A stretch of DNA of 58,711 nt from contig NZ_JAFBFH010000032.1 in assembly GCF_016909185.1 (NCBI RefSeq), forward strand, positions 1 to 58,711. Reading direction: 5' to 3'. The notes under the pieces were generated by a model. It did not search any database and had not been told where the DNA came from. It saw only the letters and a program-made list of their open reading frames with translations. The translations under genes and the position numbers were made by a program. The number at the start of each line of letters is the position of its first letter. Position 1 is the stretch's first letter. The DNA is from Siminovitchia thermophila (lineage in GTDB: Bacteria; Bacillota; Bacilli; Bacillales; Bacillaceae_C). Below are positions 38,469-47,935 of the stretch, in pieces.

Positions 38469-39380
38469 ATGGATAACAGTCGGCTTGCATCAGCGGTGGA
38501 AGAAGCCATCCCTCCTGCTACTGCCTGGAAAGACTTCCTGTCATTGATCAAAATTGGTATTGTCAACTCGAACTTGATCACCACATTTACTGGACTATGG
38601 ATAGCAATCATCATGACTGAAAAACACTTTTTGCAGTCACTTGACATTGTCTTTTTAACATTGCTTGGCACATCCCTTATTATAGCCGGTTCATGTGCAC
38701 TCAATAATTATATTGATCGTGACATTGACCCGATTATGGAAAGAACGAAAGACAGGCCTACAGTTACAGGAAGAATCAGCGGAGGCAAAGTGTTGGCGAT
38801 TGGCTTTATTTTTATCGCTGCTGGCCTGTTCATGGTTTTTATGACAAATATGACAGCAGGTCTTATTAGTATAGTAGGGGTCTTCAGTTACGTGGTTCTC
38901 TATAGCATGTGGTCAAAGAGGCGGTATGTAAGCAACACTGTGATCGGAAGCATTTCCGGTGCGGTCCCGCCCTTAATTGGTTGGGCGGCAGTGGATCCGA
39001 GCTTGCCGGCCATGGCCTGGATGCTTTTTCTCCTCATGTTCATTTGGCAGCCGCCGCATTTTTATGCGTTGGCAATGAGAAGAGTGGAAGAATACCGGGC
39101 GGCAAATATTCCGATGTTGCCTGTTGTAAAAGGATTTGCTGCTACAAAGAGAAGCATTATTATGTGGGTGGCCTTGTTGCTCCCATTACCGTTTTTTATG
39201 TCTTCTTTGGGCACTCCATTCGTGATATTTGCGACTATTTTAAATGTCGGATGGCTCATTTTGGGTATTGCTGGATATAAAATGAAAAATAATATAAAAT
39301 GGGCAACGTTCATGTTTGTCTATTCCTTAAATTATTTGACCATTCTTTTTACGGCCATGGTCATATTTACAGTTATATAA
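38469..39380 (+). CDS. ctaB: Protoheme IX farnesyltransferase (heme O synthase)
   Basis: CtaB adds a farnesyl group to heme B to form heme O, the substrate of CtaA. The 303-residue membrane protein belongs to the UbiA superfamily, with the Asp-rich motif NNYIDRDIDPIMERT (near residues 78-92) and a second one at SVWSKR-type loop YSMWSKRR. Nine helices are predicted. GAGGTGG lies eight bases before the ATG. It starts the ctaB-ctaF gene run. Confidence 0.95.
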   Translation: MDNSRLASAVEEAIPPATAWKDFLSLIKIGIVNSNLITTFTGLWIAIIMTEKHFLQSLDIVFLTLLGTSLIIAGSCALNNYIDRDIDPIMERTKDRPTVTGRISGGKVLAIGFIFIAAGLFMVFMTNMTAGLISIVGVFSYVVLYSMWSKRRYVSNTVIGSISGAVPPLIGWAAVDPSLPAMAWMLFLLMFIWQPPHFYALAMRRVEEYRAANIPMLPVVKGFAATKRSIIMWVALLLPLPFFMSSLGTPFVIFATILNVGWLILGIAGYKMKNNIKWATFMFVYSLNYLTILFTAMVIFTVI

Positions 39381-39477
39381 CTTGGGGAATTCTTTCTTAT
39401 GTAAGAAATCCATATATAAAAGACCCGGTCATTGGTTGACATTATGATTTTTTAACGAAAGAGGGGTTAGTAGAATT

Positions 39478-40557
39478 ATGAAACAATGGCTGCATAAGTG
39501 GCGCCTTTTATCGGTGTTTGCGATGTTGGCGCTCGTTCTTTCAGGCTGCGGCGAGCCTTTTGTATCCGCACTGGTACCAGCGGGTAAAATTGCCAAGCAA
39601 CAATATGATCTCATTCTGTTAAGTTTGGGGATCATGACATTGGTAATCGTCGTTGTAGTAATCATTTTTACTTTTGCCATTATTCGTTTCCGTCGCCGGA
39701 AAGGGGAAGAAAATAAAATCCCTAAACAGGTTGAAGGCAGTCATACATTGGAAATCGTCTGGACTGTTATTCCAATTGTCTTGTTGCTGATTCTCGCCGT
39801 TCCTACGGTTGCCATTACATTTAGCCAAGGCGATGTATCCGCAATTAACAAGAAGGATGAGGATGGAAACAGGGAGGCATTGGTTGTCAATGTGCGTGCC
39901 CATTTGTACTGGTGGGAATTTGAATATCCTGATCTTGGCATCGTAACAAGCCAGGACTTGGTGATTCCGACTGACGAGAAAGTTTATTTCAAAGTAAAAG
40001 CCGCAGATGTAAAACACTCGTTTTGGATTCCGCCACTGGGAGGAAAGCTGGATACAAACCCTGAAAACGAAAACAAGTTTTGGTTGATTGTTGACGGCAA
40101 AAAAGCGGAAAAAGCAGAAAATGTCTTTTACGGCAAGTGTGCCGAGCTATGCGGTCCTTCCCACGCATTAATGGACTTCAAGGTAAAAGCGTTGCCTCAG
40201 CAAGATTTTGAAAAATGGGTGGCAGATATGCAAGACGCCAAAGAACCTGCTCCAACTACAGAACTTGCGCAACAGGGAGAAGAAATTTTTCAACAAAGCT
40301 GTATCACATGCCATGCTATCTCCCCGAGCAACGAAGCACCGGCTCAAGCGAGAACAGCACCAAATTTGGCCGGGTTTGCTGAGCGCGAAAGAATTGCCGG
40401 TATCCTTGACCATAACGAGGAAAACTTGAAGGAATGGCTGAAGGATCCTGAGAAAGTGAAACCGGGCAATAAAATGACGGGCACTTATCCAGCATTATCT
40501 GATGAAGAATTGGATGCTTTGGCTGCCTATTTAATGGAATTAAAGGTTCAAGAATGA
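39478..40557 (+). CDS. ctaC: Cytochrome caa3 oxidase subunit II with cytochrome c domain
   Basis: This 359-residue lipoprotein has a lipobox LSGC (Cys24), two membrane helices and a cupredoxin domain with the CuA ligands CAELCGPSHALM (Cys221, Cys225, His229, Met232; His180 in VKHSFW). A C-terminal cytochrome c domain has the heme site CITCH (275-279). The fused cytochrome c makes this a caa3 oxidase, which takes electrons from membrane cytochrome c. It shares a transcription unit with ctaD, ctaE and ctaF. Confidence 0.97.
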   Translation: MKQWLHKWRLLSVFAMLALVLSGCGEPFVSALVPAGKIAKQQYDLILLSLGIMTLVIVVVVIIFTFAIIRFRRRKGEENKIPKQVEGSHTLEIVWTVIPIVLLLILAVPTVAITFSQGDVSAINKKDEDGNREALVVNVRAHLYWWEFEYPDLGIVTSQDLVIPTDEKVYFKVKAADVKHSFWIPPLGGKLDTNPENENKFWLIVDGKKAEKAENVFYGKCAELCGPSHALMDFKVKALPQQDFEKWVADMQDAKEPAPTTELAQQGEEIFQQSCITCHAISPSNEAPAQARTAPNLAGFAERERIAGILDHNEENLKEWLKDPEKVKPGNKMTGTYPALSDEELDALAAYLMELKVQE

Positions 40558-40586
40558 CGACTTTAAAATAAGGGAGGTTTATCTCT

Positions 40587-42452
40587 GTGAGTACTATTGC
40601 TCAAAAAAGAGGTTTCGGTGCCGTTTTATGGGATTATTTAACGACTGTCGACCATAAAAAAGTTGGTATCTTATATTTTGGCGCAGGATTTTTCTTCTTC
40701 CTCCTTGGCGGAATCGAAGCCATGATTATACGTATCCAGCTCGCAGTTCCCAACAATGACTTTGTAAGTGCTGGAACGTTTAATGAAATGATGACCATGC
40801 ATGGGACAACGATGATCTTCTTTGCCGCCATGCCGATCTTGATTGGATTTATGAACGCCATTATGCCTCTCCAAATTGGGGCGCGGGACGTGGCATTCCC
40901 GTTTTTGAATGCTCTTGGACTATGGCTGTTCATTTTTGGAGGATTATTGGTCAACGTCTCTTGGTTTTTAGGAGGCGCACCAGAAGCTGGTTGGACTTCT
41001 TATGCATCACTTGCGATGAACTCCGCAACCCATGGTACAGATTTCTATGCTACCGGAATTCAAATTTCCGGGTTTGGAACACTCATGGGGGGAATTAACT
41101 TCTTGGTCACGATTATCAACATGCGTGCGCCAGGAATGACTTACATGAGAATGCCAATGTTCACATGGACAACATTTATCACTTCAGCACTTATTTTGTT
41201 TGCATTCCCGCCGCTGACAGTTGCATTGTTCTTGCTTACATTTGACAGACTGTTTGGCTCTCAATTCTTTAATGTAGCTGCCGGAGGGAACACGATTATT
41301 TGGGAACACTTCTTCTGGATCTTTGGACATCCGGAAGTATATATCTTGATTTTGCCTGCTTTCGGGATTTTCTCGGAAGTGATCTCGACCTTTTCAAGAA
41401 AAAGATTATTTGGATATTCGTCAATGGTATTCGCTACCGTTCTAATCGGATTCCTTGGCTTCATGGTGTGGGCTCACCATATGTTTACAGTTGGATTAGG
41501 TAATATCGCCAATGCAATCTTTGCTGTTGCGACGATGGCAATTGCGGTTCCGACAGGTATTAAAATCTTTAACTGGCTATTAACAATGTGGGGCGGAAGC
41601 ATTAAATTTACAACACCAATGCTATGGGCGGCAGCGTTCATTCCTTCATTCGTAATGGGTGGAGTGACTGGAATCATGCAGGCTGCAGCTCCAGCCGACT
41701 ACCAATACCATGACACCTACTTTATCGTGGCCCACTTCCACTATGTCATTGTTGGTGGAGTCGTATTCGGTATTTTTGCTGCCGTTCATTTTTACTGGCC
41801 AAAGCTTTTTGGACACATGTTAAATGAGACTTTAGGGAAAATCACATGTATCTTATTTGTCATCGGGTTCCATCTAACATTCTTCATCCAGCATTTCCTT
41901 GGTCTAATGGGGATGCCGCGAAGAGTCTTTACATTCCTTGACGGACAAGGATTAGAGACTGGAAACATGATTAGTTCTATCGGAGCTTTGACAATGGGTG
42001 TAGCCGTTGTGGTTTTACTCATTAACGTTGTGATCACTGCTATTAAAAATGAATCTGTTGCAAATGACCCTTGGGGTGACGGCCGTTCTATCGAATGGGC
42101 AATTCCTTCACCACCGCCATTTTATAACTTTAAACAACTCCCGCTCGTTCGCGGACTTGATGCTTACTGGCTTGAGAAAATGGATGGAAAAACAGAAATG
42201 ACTCCAGCAGAGCCTGTAGGAGACATTCATATGCCAAATGGTTCATTTATTCCATTTATGATCTCTTTAGGTTTCTTCGTTGCTTCCTTTGGAGCCATTT
42301 ACAATCAGGAACATGCTTGGGGAATACCAGTATTAATCATTGGTTTGGCTATCGCCTTTGGATCCATGCTTGTGCGCTCCCTGAAAGATGATCATGGCTA
42401 TCATATTCCGAAAGCCGAGTTGTTGGAAGATGAGAAGGGGGTTAAGGCATAA
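40587..42452 (+). CDS. ctaD: Cytochrome caa3 oxidase subunit I
   Basis: Subunit I holds heme a, heme a3 and CuB and is the proton-pumping site of oxygen reduction. The 621-residue product has the heme-binding MHGTTMIFF (His72) and the CuB site with the cross-linked pair in HPEVY (His248 and Tyr252), followed by HH at the MVWAHHMFTVG loop and HFHYV near residue 394. The length equals B. subtilis CtaD. GTG start with GGGAGG about nine bases before. It overlaps ctaE by one base. Confidence 0.97.
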   Translation: MSTIAQKRGFGAVLWDYLTTVDHKKVGILYFGAGFFFFLLGGIEAMIIRIQLAVPNNDFVSAGTFNEMMTMHGTTMIFFAAMPILIGFMNAIMPLQIGARDVAFPFLNALGLWLFIFGGLLVNVSWFLGGAPEAGWTSYASLAMNSATHGTDFYATGIQISGFGTLMGGINFLVTIINMRAPGMTYMRMPMFTWTTFITSALILFAFPPLTVALFLLTFDRLFGSQFFNVAAGGNTIIWEHFFWIFGHPEVYILILPAFGIFSEVISTFSRKRLFGYSSMVFATVLIGFLGFMVWAHHMFTVGLGNIANAIFAVATMAIAVPTGIKIFNWLLTMWGGSIKFTTPMLWAAAFIPSFVMGGVTGIMQAAAPADYQYHDTYFIVAHFHYVIVGGVVFGIFAAVHFYWPKLFGHMLNETLGKITCILFVIGFHLTFFIQHFLGLMGMPRRVFTFLDGQGLETGNMISSIGALTMGVAVVVLLINVVITAIKNESVANDPWGDGRSIEWAIPSPPPFYNFKQLPLVRGLDAYWLEKMDGKTEMTPAEPVGDIHMPNGSFIPFMISLGFFVASFGAIYNQEHAWGIPVLIIGLAIAFGSMLVRSLKDDHGYHIPKAELLEDEKGVKA

Positions 42453-43081
42453 TGCATGTTGAACAGCAATTTACTCCAGAAACATGGCCCGAGTTGCCTG
42501 AACGGGCCACTCTGGAGGGTAAAAATAAGTTTTTGGGCCTCTGGTTCTTTCTTGGGGGCGAAACCGTATTATTTGCGTCCTTTTTCGCCACATATTTGGC
42601 ACTGAAGGATAAGGTCCCAGCCAGCGGAGGCTTGACCTCGTCCGAAGTCTTCGGTTTACCGCTTGCATTTGCCATGACGATGCTGTTACTCACTAGTTCG
42701 GTAACAAGTGTGTATGCCATTTACCATTTGCGGAACTTTAATTATAAAAAGATGCAGTTATGGTTTATCATCACGCTTTTATTGGGCTTAGGATTCTTTG
42801 CTTTAGAAATTTATGAGTTTTGGCATTATACGACAGAGTTAGGATTTGGTTTCACAAGCAGTGCTTTCAGCTCGGCTTTCTATACACTTGTTGGATTCCA
42901 CGGAGGACACGTAGTGTTTGGACTTGGCTGGATTGCAGCATTGCTGATCAGAAACAGAAAACGTGGACTCAGCCTTTATAATGCGCCAAAGTTTTACCTG
43001 GCAAGTATTTACTGGCACTTTATTGACGTAGTCTGGGTATTTATCTTCACTGTCGTTTATTTAATGGGAATGGTGGGATAA
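42452..43081 (+). CDS. ctaE: Cytochrome caa3 oxidase subunit III
   Basis: The 209-residue product is a five-helix subunit III, with FLGGETVLFASFFATYLAL in the first membrane segment (family WxFF/E motif) and HGGHVVFGLGW near residue 150 and YWHFIDVVWVFIF close to the end. The ATG shares its first base with the ctaD stop (TAATG), so translation is coupled. Confidence 0.96.
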   Translation: MHVEQQFTPETWPELPERATLEGKNKFLGLWFFLGGETVLFASFFATYLALKDKVPASGGLTSSEVFGLPLAFAMTMLLLTSSVTSVYAIYHLRNFNYKKMQLWFIITLLLGLGFFALEIYEFWHYTTELGFGFTSSAFSSAFYTLVGFHGGHVVFGLGWIAALLIRNRKRGLSLYNAPKFYLASIYWHFIDVVWVFIFTVVYLMGMVG

Positions 43082-43084
43082 CGT

Positions 43085-43417
43085 ATGGAAGATCAATACA
43101 TGAATTCAGGAAATGCACGCGTTGATTATGAGTACCGCAAAAAAAGAAACAAGGAAGCCATGCGCCATCAAGTAATTTCTTTTGCCATTTCAATTTTTCT
43201 GACATTGGTGGCATTTGGGGCAGTGGCAGCAGGGTTTGACAAATGGTTTGTCATCCCGTTCATTCTTTTGCTCGCATTGGTGCAAGTTATTTTCCAATTG
43301 TATTATTTCATGCATATGAATGAAAAAGGACATGAAGCGGTTCAATTATTTATATATGGGGGAGTCATTATTGGTTTTGTAACCATTTTGGGCTTCGTCA
43401 CGATTGTATGGTGGTAA
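43085..43417 (+). CDS. ctaF: Cytochrome caa3 oxidase subunit IV
   Basis: The 110-residue product has three membrane helices and the family element YYFMHMNEKGHE. It follows ctaE with a three-base gap. The subunit is small and structural and is part of the aa3/caa3 complex in Bacilli. A terminator follows. Confidence 0.95.
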   Translation: MEDQYMNSGNARVDYEYRKKRNKEAMRHQVISFAISIFLTLVAFGAVAAGFDKWFVIPFILLLALVQVIFQLYYFMHMNEKGHEAVQLFIYGGVIIGFVTILGFVTIVWW

Positions 43418-43423
43418 TAGGAG

Positions 43424-43455
43424 AGCCAGTCGAAACTTTCGGCTGGCTTTTCATT
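43424..43455 (+). terminator. Terminator of ctaBCDEF
   Basis: AGCCAGTCGAAA and TTTCGGCTGGCT (43424-43448) form an almost perfect stem followed by a T-rich run. Confidence 0.85.
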
Positions 43456-43486
43456 TGTTTTGTCATGAACTTGTCAATCGCCATCA

Positions 43487-43515
43487 TTGAACCGGAAAGT
43501 AGGTAAACGTATAAT
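43487..43515 (+). promoter_or_regulatory. Promoter of ctaG
   Basis: TTGAAC (43487-43492), 17 bases, TATAAT (43510-43515): a near-consensus sigma-A promoter 44 bases before ctaG. It shows ctaG is transcribed apart from the structural subunits. Confidence 0.75.
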
Positions 43516-43558
43516 GAAAAGTAGAAGGAAACGTATTCTACAAAAGAGGTGAAGGCGA

Positions 43559-44482
43559 ATGCCTTTTAGCGCTTTAAGTATATTTGGATTTCGAGCTCTT
43601 TGGAGCCCGTATTTTTTGATCTTTGTTTTGTTGTTGATCGCCGCCTTTTTCTATTTGACGGTTAAGAAACGTGACCAATTTGCCAACAGTGAACCACTGA
43701 AAAAAAAAGAAGGCATCATTTTTGTCATAAGCATGGTTCTCCTTTATGTGATTAAGGGCTCTCCCGTGGACTTAATGGCGCATATCATGTTTTCTTTTCA
43801 TATGGTGCAAATGGCATTTCTTTACCTTGTCATACCACCGCTTTTCATTGCGGGGGTGCCGAACTGGATTTGGGAAAAAGTGATTGAACTGCCAGTGATT
43901 CGTTCAATGTTCCGTTTTTTTACAAGGCCCCTTATCGCTCTAGTTGGATTTAATGGGCTATTTTCGATTTATCATATTCCACTTGTAATGGATTTCGTAA
44001 AAATGAATATCATTTTGCATGCTTCGTATACGGTGATGTTATTTGTGTTTGCCATTTTTCTGTGGTGGCCTTTAGTCAATACTCTGCCGGGGCAGAATCA
44101 ACTTCATGGCTTGAAAAAGATCGGTTATATATTGGGGGATGCTGTTCTCCTTACACCGGCATGCGGACTCATTATATTTGCTCCCGAAGCAATGTATGCG
44201 ACCTATACTGATGGGGAATTATGGCTAAAGTCGATGGCCCTCTGTGTGCCCGGGTCAACTTTGGAAGGGCTGACCATCAGTGGCCCAGAATTATTCACAA
44301 ACATGCCAGCAAAGGAAGACCAACAATTAGGCGGCGTATTAATGAAAATCATCCAGGAAATTGTACTCGCCACCATCTTGGCAAAAGTATTCTTTGATTG
44401 GTATAAAAAAGAGCAAGTTGATTCGGAACCTGTGGATGAAACAGGAACGCTTGTTCAGCAGGAACCCCGCCACGCAGATTAA
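43559..44482 (+). CDS. ctaG: Cytochrome c oxidase assembly factor CtaG
   Basis: Bacillus CtaG is a polytopic membrane protein needed for formation of active caa3 oxidase, probably for copper delivery. The 307-residue product has seven or eight helices and the family markers MAHIMFSFHMVQM (His-rich helix) and TPACGLIIFAPEAMY. It is the caa3-type CtaG and not related to mitochondrial Cox11. AGAGGTG precedes the ATG. Confidence 0.93.
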   Translation: MPFSALSIFGFRALWSPYFLIFVLLLIAAFFYLTVKKRDQFANSEPLKKKEGIIFVISMVLLYVIKGSPVDLMAHIMFSFHMVQMAFLYLVIPPLFIAGVPNWIWEKVIELPVIRSMFRFFTRPLIALVGFNGLFSIYHIPLVMDFVKMNIILHASYTVMLFVFAIFLWWPLVNTLPGQNQLHGLKKIGYILGDAVLLTPACGLIIFAPEAMYATYTDGELWLKSMALCVPGSTLEGLTISGPELFTNMPAKEDQQLGGVLMKIIQEIVLATILAKVFFDWYKKEQVDSEPVDETGTLVQQEPRHAD

Positions 44483-44544
44483 CTAAAATAAAGACGGGAA
44501 GTACTGGAGCAATTCAATATACAAATAAGGAAGGGTATCGCATA

Positions 44545-45006
44545 ATGTCTGTTCCAATGTTACCGACAATCAGTACGGTGTGTATCGTTATAAGTGCTGT
44601 TCTAGTAGCAATTGGCTGGTCCAAAGTCAAGAGAAGAGAACTAGAAACCCATCAAAAAATGATGACAGCAGCAGCTGTATTTGCCGTAATCTTTTTTGCT
44701 ATTTATTCATCAAGGACAGTATTTATAGGAAATACTTCATTCGGGGGTCCGGATGAAGTAAAGTTGTTTTACACAGTTTTCTTATTCTTTCATATTACCT
44801 TGGCAACTGTAGGTGCTGTCCTTGGCATTATCTCTCTGTGGACCGGCTTTAAAGACAGGCTGCATGTTCATCGTAAGATTGGGCCGTTTTCAAGTGTTGT
44901 ATGGCTTGCAACCGGAATAACAGGTGTTATAGTCTATTTACTGTTGTATGTGATATATGAGGGTGGGGAAACGACTTCTCTTATCAAAGCAATATTGGGA
45001 AATTAA
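44545..45006 (+). CDS. DUF420 membrane protein (CtaM/YozB family)
   Basis: The 153-residue protein has four membrane helices and conserved His in LETHQKMM, FFHITLAT and HVHRKIGP. The DUF420 family includes CtaM, which is required for heme-copper oxidase function in Staphylococcus aureus. The position just after ctaG supports a role in oxidase assembly. GGAAGGG precedes the ATG. A terminator follows. Confidence 0.85.
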   Translation: MSVPMLPTISTVCIVISAVLVAIGWSKVKRRELETHQKMMTAAAVFAVIFFAIYSSRTVFIGNTSFGGPDEVKLFYTVFLFFHITLATVGAVLGIISLWTGFKDRLHVHRKIGPFSSVVWLATGITGVIVYLLLYVIYEGGETTSLIKAILGN

Positions 45007-45011
45007 ACATA

Positions 45012-45047
45012 AAAACATGCCAGGAGGATTCCTGGCATGTTTTTTTA
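45012..45047 (+). terminator. Terminator of the DUF420 gene
   Basis: AAACATGCCAGG (45013-45024) and CCTGGCATGTTT pair perfectly around AGGATT, followed by T-run. Confidence 0.93.
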
Positions 45048-45048
45048 A

Positions 45049-45355
45049 ATAAAAGATGGGCTATCTTCGCTTTTGCTAGAAGGGCGAGCGCAAAAACGAT
45101 TTAACTTGTGCGGTAAATGCAAGAATGGTTATAGGGTGATGGAATCAAGACATATTCAAGGAGCTCATCGCTCCAAGGAAACCAGAATATCACTTCAAAT
45201 AGGCGGCGAGTATTTATTAACGAGCAGGCTCGCCATTTTATGAATCGTAGAAAAGCCGCATGAAGCCTGCCTGGAGTTCTGCAGCATTGTCTACGATAGT
45301 TAACATGAGCGCCTTGGTTGGGTTATTCCTCCAAAATCTATTGAAGCAATAGATC
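45049..45355. other. ORF-less spacer before the AI-2E permease
   Basis: About 300 bases without a gene. GGCGAG and CTCGCC (about 45201-45237) can form a hairpin followed by ATTTTA, and GGAGC/GCTCC arms lie near 45160. Nothing else is recognisable. Confidence 0.35.
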
Positions 45356-46414
45356 TTATATTTTGAAGTTTAATTTGATAATCTCGGCCTCTCGTGCTGT
45401 TTTGAAAACGATGAGCAGCATCGGTCCAATGAAAAACCCAAGAAAGCCAAATAACTTTAAACCGAGATACATGGCAATTAAGGTTGCAAGTGGCGACAAA
45501 CCGATATGGGTTCCCATCACTTTTGGTTCCACTGTTCGTCTAATAATAAGCAAAACGGTTGCAAGAACCGCCAGTTGTGTACCAAGAATGACGTTTCCTG
45601 TTAACAGGTGATATAGTGACCATGGAGCCAGTATGACGATTGAACCGATAATGGGTATTAAATCAATGATCCAAATAATGATAGACATAATAATGGCTGT
45701 TTTGGGAGAAATGATTAAGAGGCCAATTAATGAAACACCCAGAATCAACAAACTGACTAAAAACTGCGCTTTGCAAAAACCAAAAACAACCGTTGAGATC
45801 CTTTTCGTCATGAAATTTACTTTTTCTGAAGTTTGATCGGTTAAATGACGGTAAATTCTATTTCGTATTTTAGGTAAATCCAACATAAACAGAAATAATG
45901 CGATCAAGTATACGAGAAAGCTTACTAAAAAGTTCGGTATGTATGATAACGCACTACTGATATTTTCTATATTGATATAATTGATGACGCTCGTTACAAT
46001 CGTGTTCAAAAAAGTGTTTATTTCGTGGGTGACGGCATGAACCATTTCTTTTGGTAGCGCTTGGGCGGTGTTTTTAAATTGTTCTTCATATTGGTACCAT
46101 ATTCTCGAAACATTGTTCACGTACTCCGGCAGATCTTCCACAAGCTTAACGCCTTGGCTGATGACTTTCGTTGTTGTGAAATAAATGCCAATCCCCATAA
46201 CAAGTGTAAATACTGTAAAAACGATCATGACGTTATAATGTCTTTTCATTTTAAACTTTGATTGCAGCATTCTTACGAGCGGCTCCAACAAAAGTGCAGT
46301 AATCAATGCGGCGATCAGTGGGACAGATACTGGAAGGATATAAAACGCGGCCAAACCAAGAATCACCATGGCGGCAGCAAGAATCACGTATTTTCTTTTT
46401 AACATTCCACGCAA
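45356..46414 (-). CDS. AI-2E family transporter (YtvI-like permease)
   Basis: The 352-residue product has the eight-helix pattern of the AI-2E exporter family: two N-terminal helices with IPV-type repeats (LPVSVPLIAALITALLLEPL), a long hydrophilic loop, and a C-terminal core with IWIIDLIPIIGSIVI and PKVMGTHIGLSPLATLIAMYLGLKLFG. Relatives such as B. subtilis YtvI are sporulation-linked; other members transport ions or signal molecules. A TTG start follows AAGGAGA by seven bases. The substrate is unknown. Confidence 0.85.
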   Translation of the reverse strand: MRGMLKRKYVILAAAMVILGLAAFYILPVSVPLIAALITALLLEPLVRMLQSKFKMKRHYNVMIVFTVFTLVMGIGIYFTTTKVISQGVKLVEDLPEYVNNVSRIWYQYEEQFKNTAQALPKEMVHAVTHEINTFLNTIVTSVINYINIENISSALSYIPNFLVSFLVYLIALFLFMLDLPKIRNRIYRHLTDQTSEKVNFMTKRISTVVFGFCKAQFLVSLLILGVSLIGLLIISPKTAIIMSIIIWIIDLIPIIGSIVILAPWSLYHLLTGNVILGTQLAVLATVLLIIRRTVEPKVMGTHIGLSPLATLIAMYLGLKLFGFLGFFIGPMLLIVFKTAREAEIIKLNFKI

Positions 46415-46870
46415 AATACTTCTCCTTTTCTCATGATTTTAATTTATTATATAATGTCCACAGCCTTTTCGGTAGTAATATGCAGGCAAAAACAAAAAAA
46501 GTGCAGGACCGTAGTCTCAGGCAATCGGGTTTGCCAAGTGGCGAAGGGGACTTGTTGCTCGCTTTCATCAAACTTTTGAATATATATTGAAGCTTAGCGC
46601 AGGAATAAACCCCCTCTGAACAAATGTTGCGAGCTTAATTATTTCCAAATAAATCCTTTTTTTATTAAGCACCTAAAATCGCCACATCCAAGATATGATT
46701 GCTTGCTCTTCGTTTTGCCGCATGAGGAGTCCTTTTTGGCGGCAGGCTGTTTCAAAGCTTTGTGAAGCCTTCTTGACTACTACTTCTTACATGGGTGTCC
46801 TGTTTGGCGGGATGAATGTGGCCAACTTCATTTCCCGTATACATGTGTGGCATCTTAACGCACAAATAGT
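46415..46870. other. ORF-less spacer before composite repeat 3
   Basis: A TGCCGC to GCGGCA hairpin with TCCTTTTT in its loop is seen near 46717-46744. No reading frame has a credible start. No repeat shared with other regions was found. Confidence 0.35.
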
Positions 46871-47391
46871 CTGGGACACAACTAAATCAGCTGATTAAAA
46901 AACAAACAACAAATTGAAACAATTCAGTAGGGATTTTCTTCCCTCTCCTACTGAATGTTAGTTGAACCAATCGGGCATTTAGGTGCCGTTTTCTCCCACT
47001 TGGACCTTTTGTATTCACTCAAGATTTTGAAGTATGAGTCTTTACGGCATCTTACATGCGGGATAAAGTGAAACTTCATTCAGTAGGGATTTTCTTCCCT
47101 CTCCTACTGAATGTTAGTTGAACGAATCGGGCACCTTACATGCGGGATAAATTGTCCTAGTGTATAATACGCAAGCTTTTACCGTAGTCAAAATAGGTAG
47201 ACTCCTGCGGGAATGGCTCGAGCTGAAGATCCCGCAGGAAAGCGACCTTTGCTTTCCGAGGAAGCTGAAGAGACCTGCGGAAAGCGAAATATGTTGACGT
47301 AGCGATGATAGGGATTTTTTTACACAAATAAACCGAACAATTATAAATGAATTGTTCGGTTTTTGCTATTTCGCATTTGCTTATGTCCCAG
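46871..47391. repeat. Composite repeat copy 3, best preserved ends
   Basis: It starts CTGGGACA (46871-46878) and ends TGTCCCAG (47384-47391), a perfect eight-base inverted pair. After the left end come ACAACTAAATCAGCTGATT and two structured units (46914-47066 complete, 47067-47152 with its core deleted), then the TGTATAATACGCAAGC segment, the CTCCTGCGGGA block (47200 onward) and the CCGAACAATT/AATTGTTCGG hairpin with T-run. There is no transposase gene. Ends of this type suggest mobilisation by an IS1182-like transposase, an inference. It lies three bases from the stop of the YugN-like gene. Confidence 0.82.
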
Positions 47392-47394
47392 CTC

Positions 47395-47754
47395 CTACTC
47401 AGCAAACATATCCAAATCTTTTTTGATGTTATCAAGCATTTGCTTGCATTGCTTGACAAGATGGTTTGGAAATACTTCATCGTCCCCGTACTCTACTCCA
47501 TGAGGATAATAATGTTTGCCAAGAAGTGGCGTCATCAATTGAATAACTGCTTTGCGGCTACCGACATCTCCCTCAACGGCATAGCCGGGGATGCGTAAGT
47601 AGTATGTACCTTCTTTGATTTGGAACTTATGATCATATGTAGCCCGTTCATAATCCCATTGTCCCGCAAGAATCATTCTGTGCTTGCTCATTACTTCGTC
47701 CAGACGGTTAAAATCAATTTTTATCGATTCAATACCAGTATCTTCAAACTTCAT
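47395..47754 (-). CDS. YugN-like family protein
   Basis: The 119-residue product begins MKFEDTGIESIKIDF and has LAGQWDYERATYDHKFQIKEG and YYLRIPGYAVEGDV, which fit the YugN-like domain. The function is not known. The start at 47754 has AGGAGGG nine bases before it; the longer frame has no such site. The composite repeat ends immediately after the stop and supplies a U-tailed hairpin that could end this transcript. Confidence 0.75.
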   Translation of the reverse strand: MKFEDTGIESIKIDFNRLDEVMSKHRMILAGQWDYERATYDHKFQIKEGTYYLRIPGYAVEGDVGSRKAVIQLMTPLLGKHYYPHGVEYGDDEVFPNHLVKQCKQMLDNIKKDLDMFAE

Positions 47755-47935
47755 ATCTTCAATCCCTCCTAAATAATCAGGCCGAATGAGTAATTCCCCA
47801 TGTTTTATAATAGTCCAAAAAGTGCTCAGTTGCAACAAAGGCTCTCTCTAATATGTAACAATTGTGTATAATTTGCGGACTGTTGGTGAACATATGAAAG
47901 TGTAATGAAAAAATGATTCAGGAGGAGGTATCATC

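Noticed and set aside
46695-46898. 67-codon plus-strand frame before composite repeat 3
   Set aside because: No ribosome site and it runs into the repeat left end.
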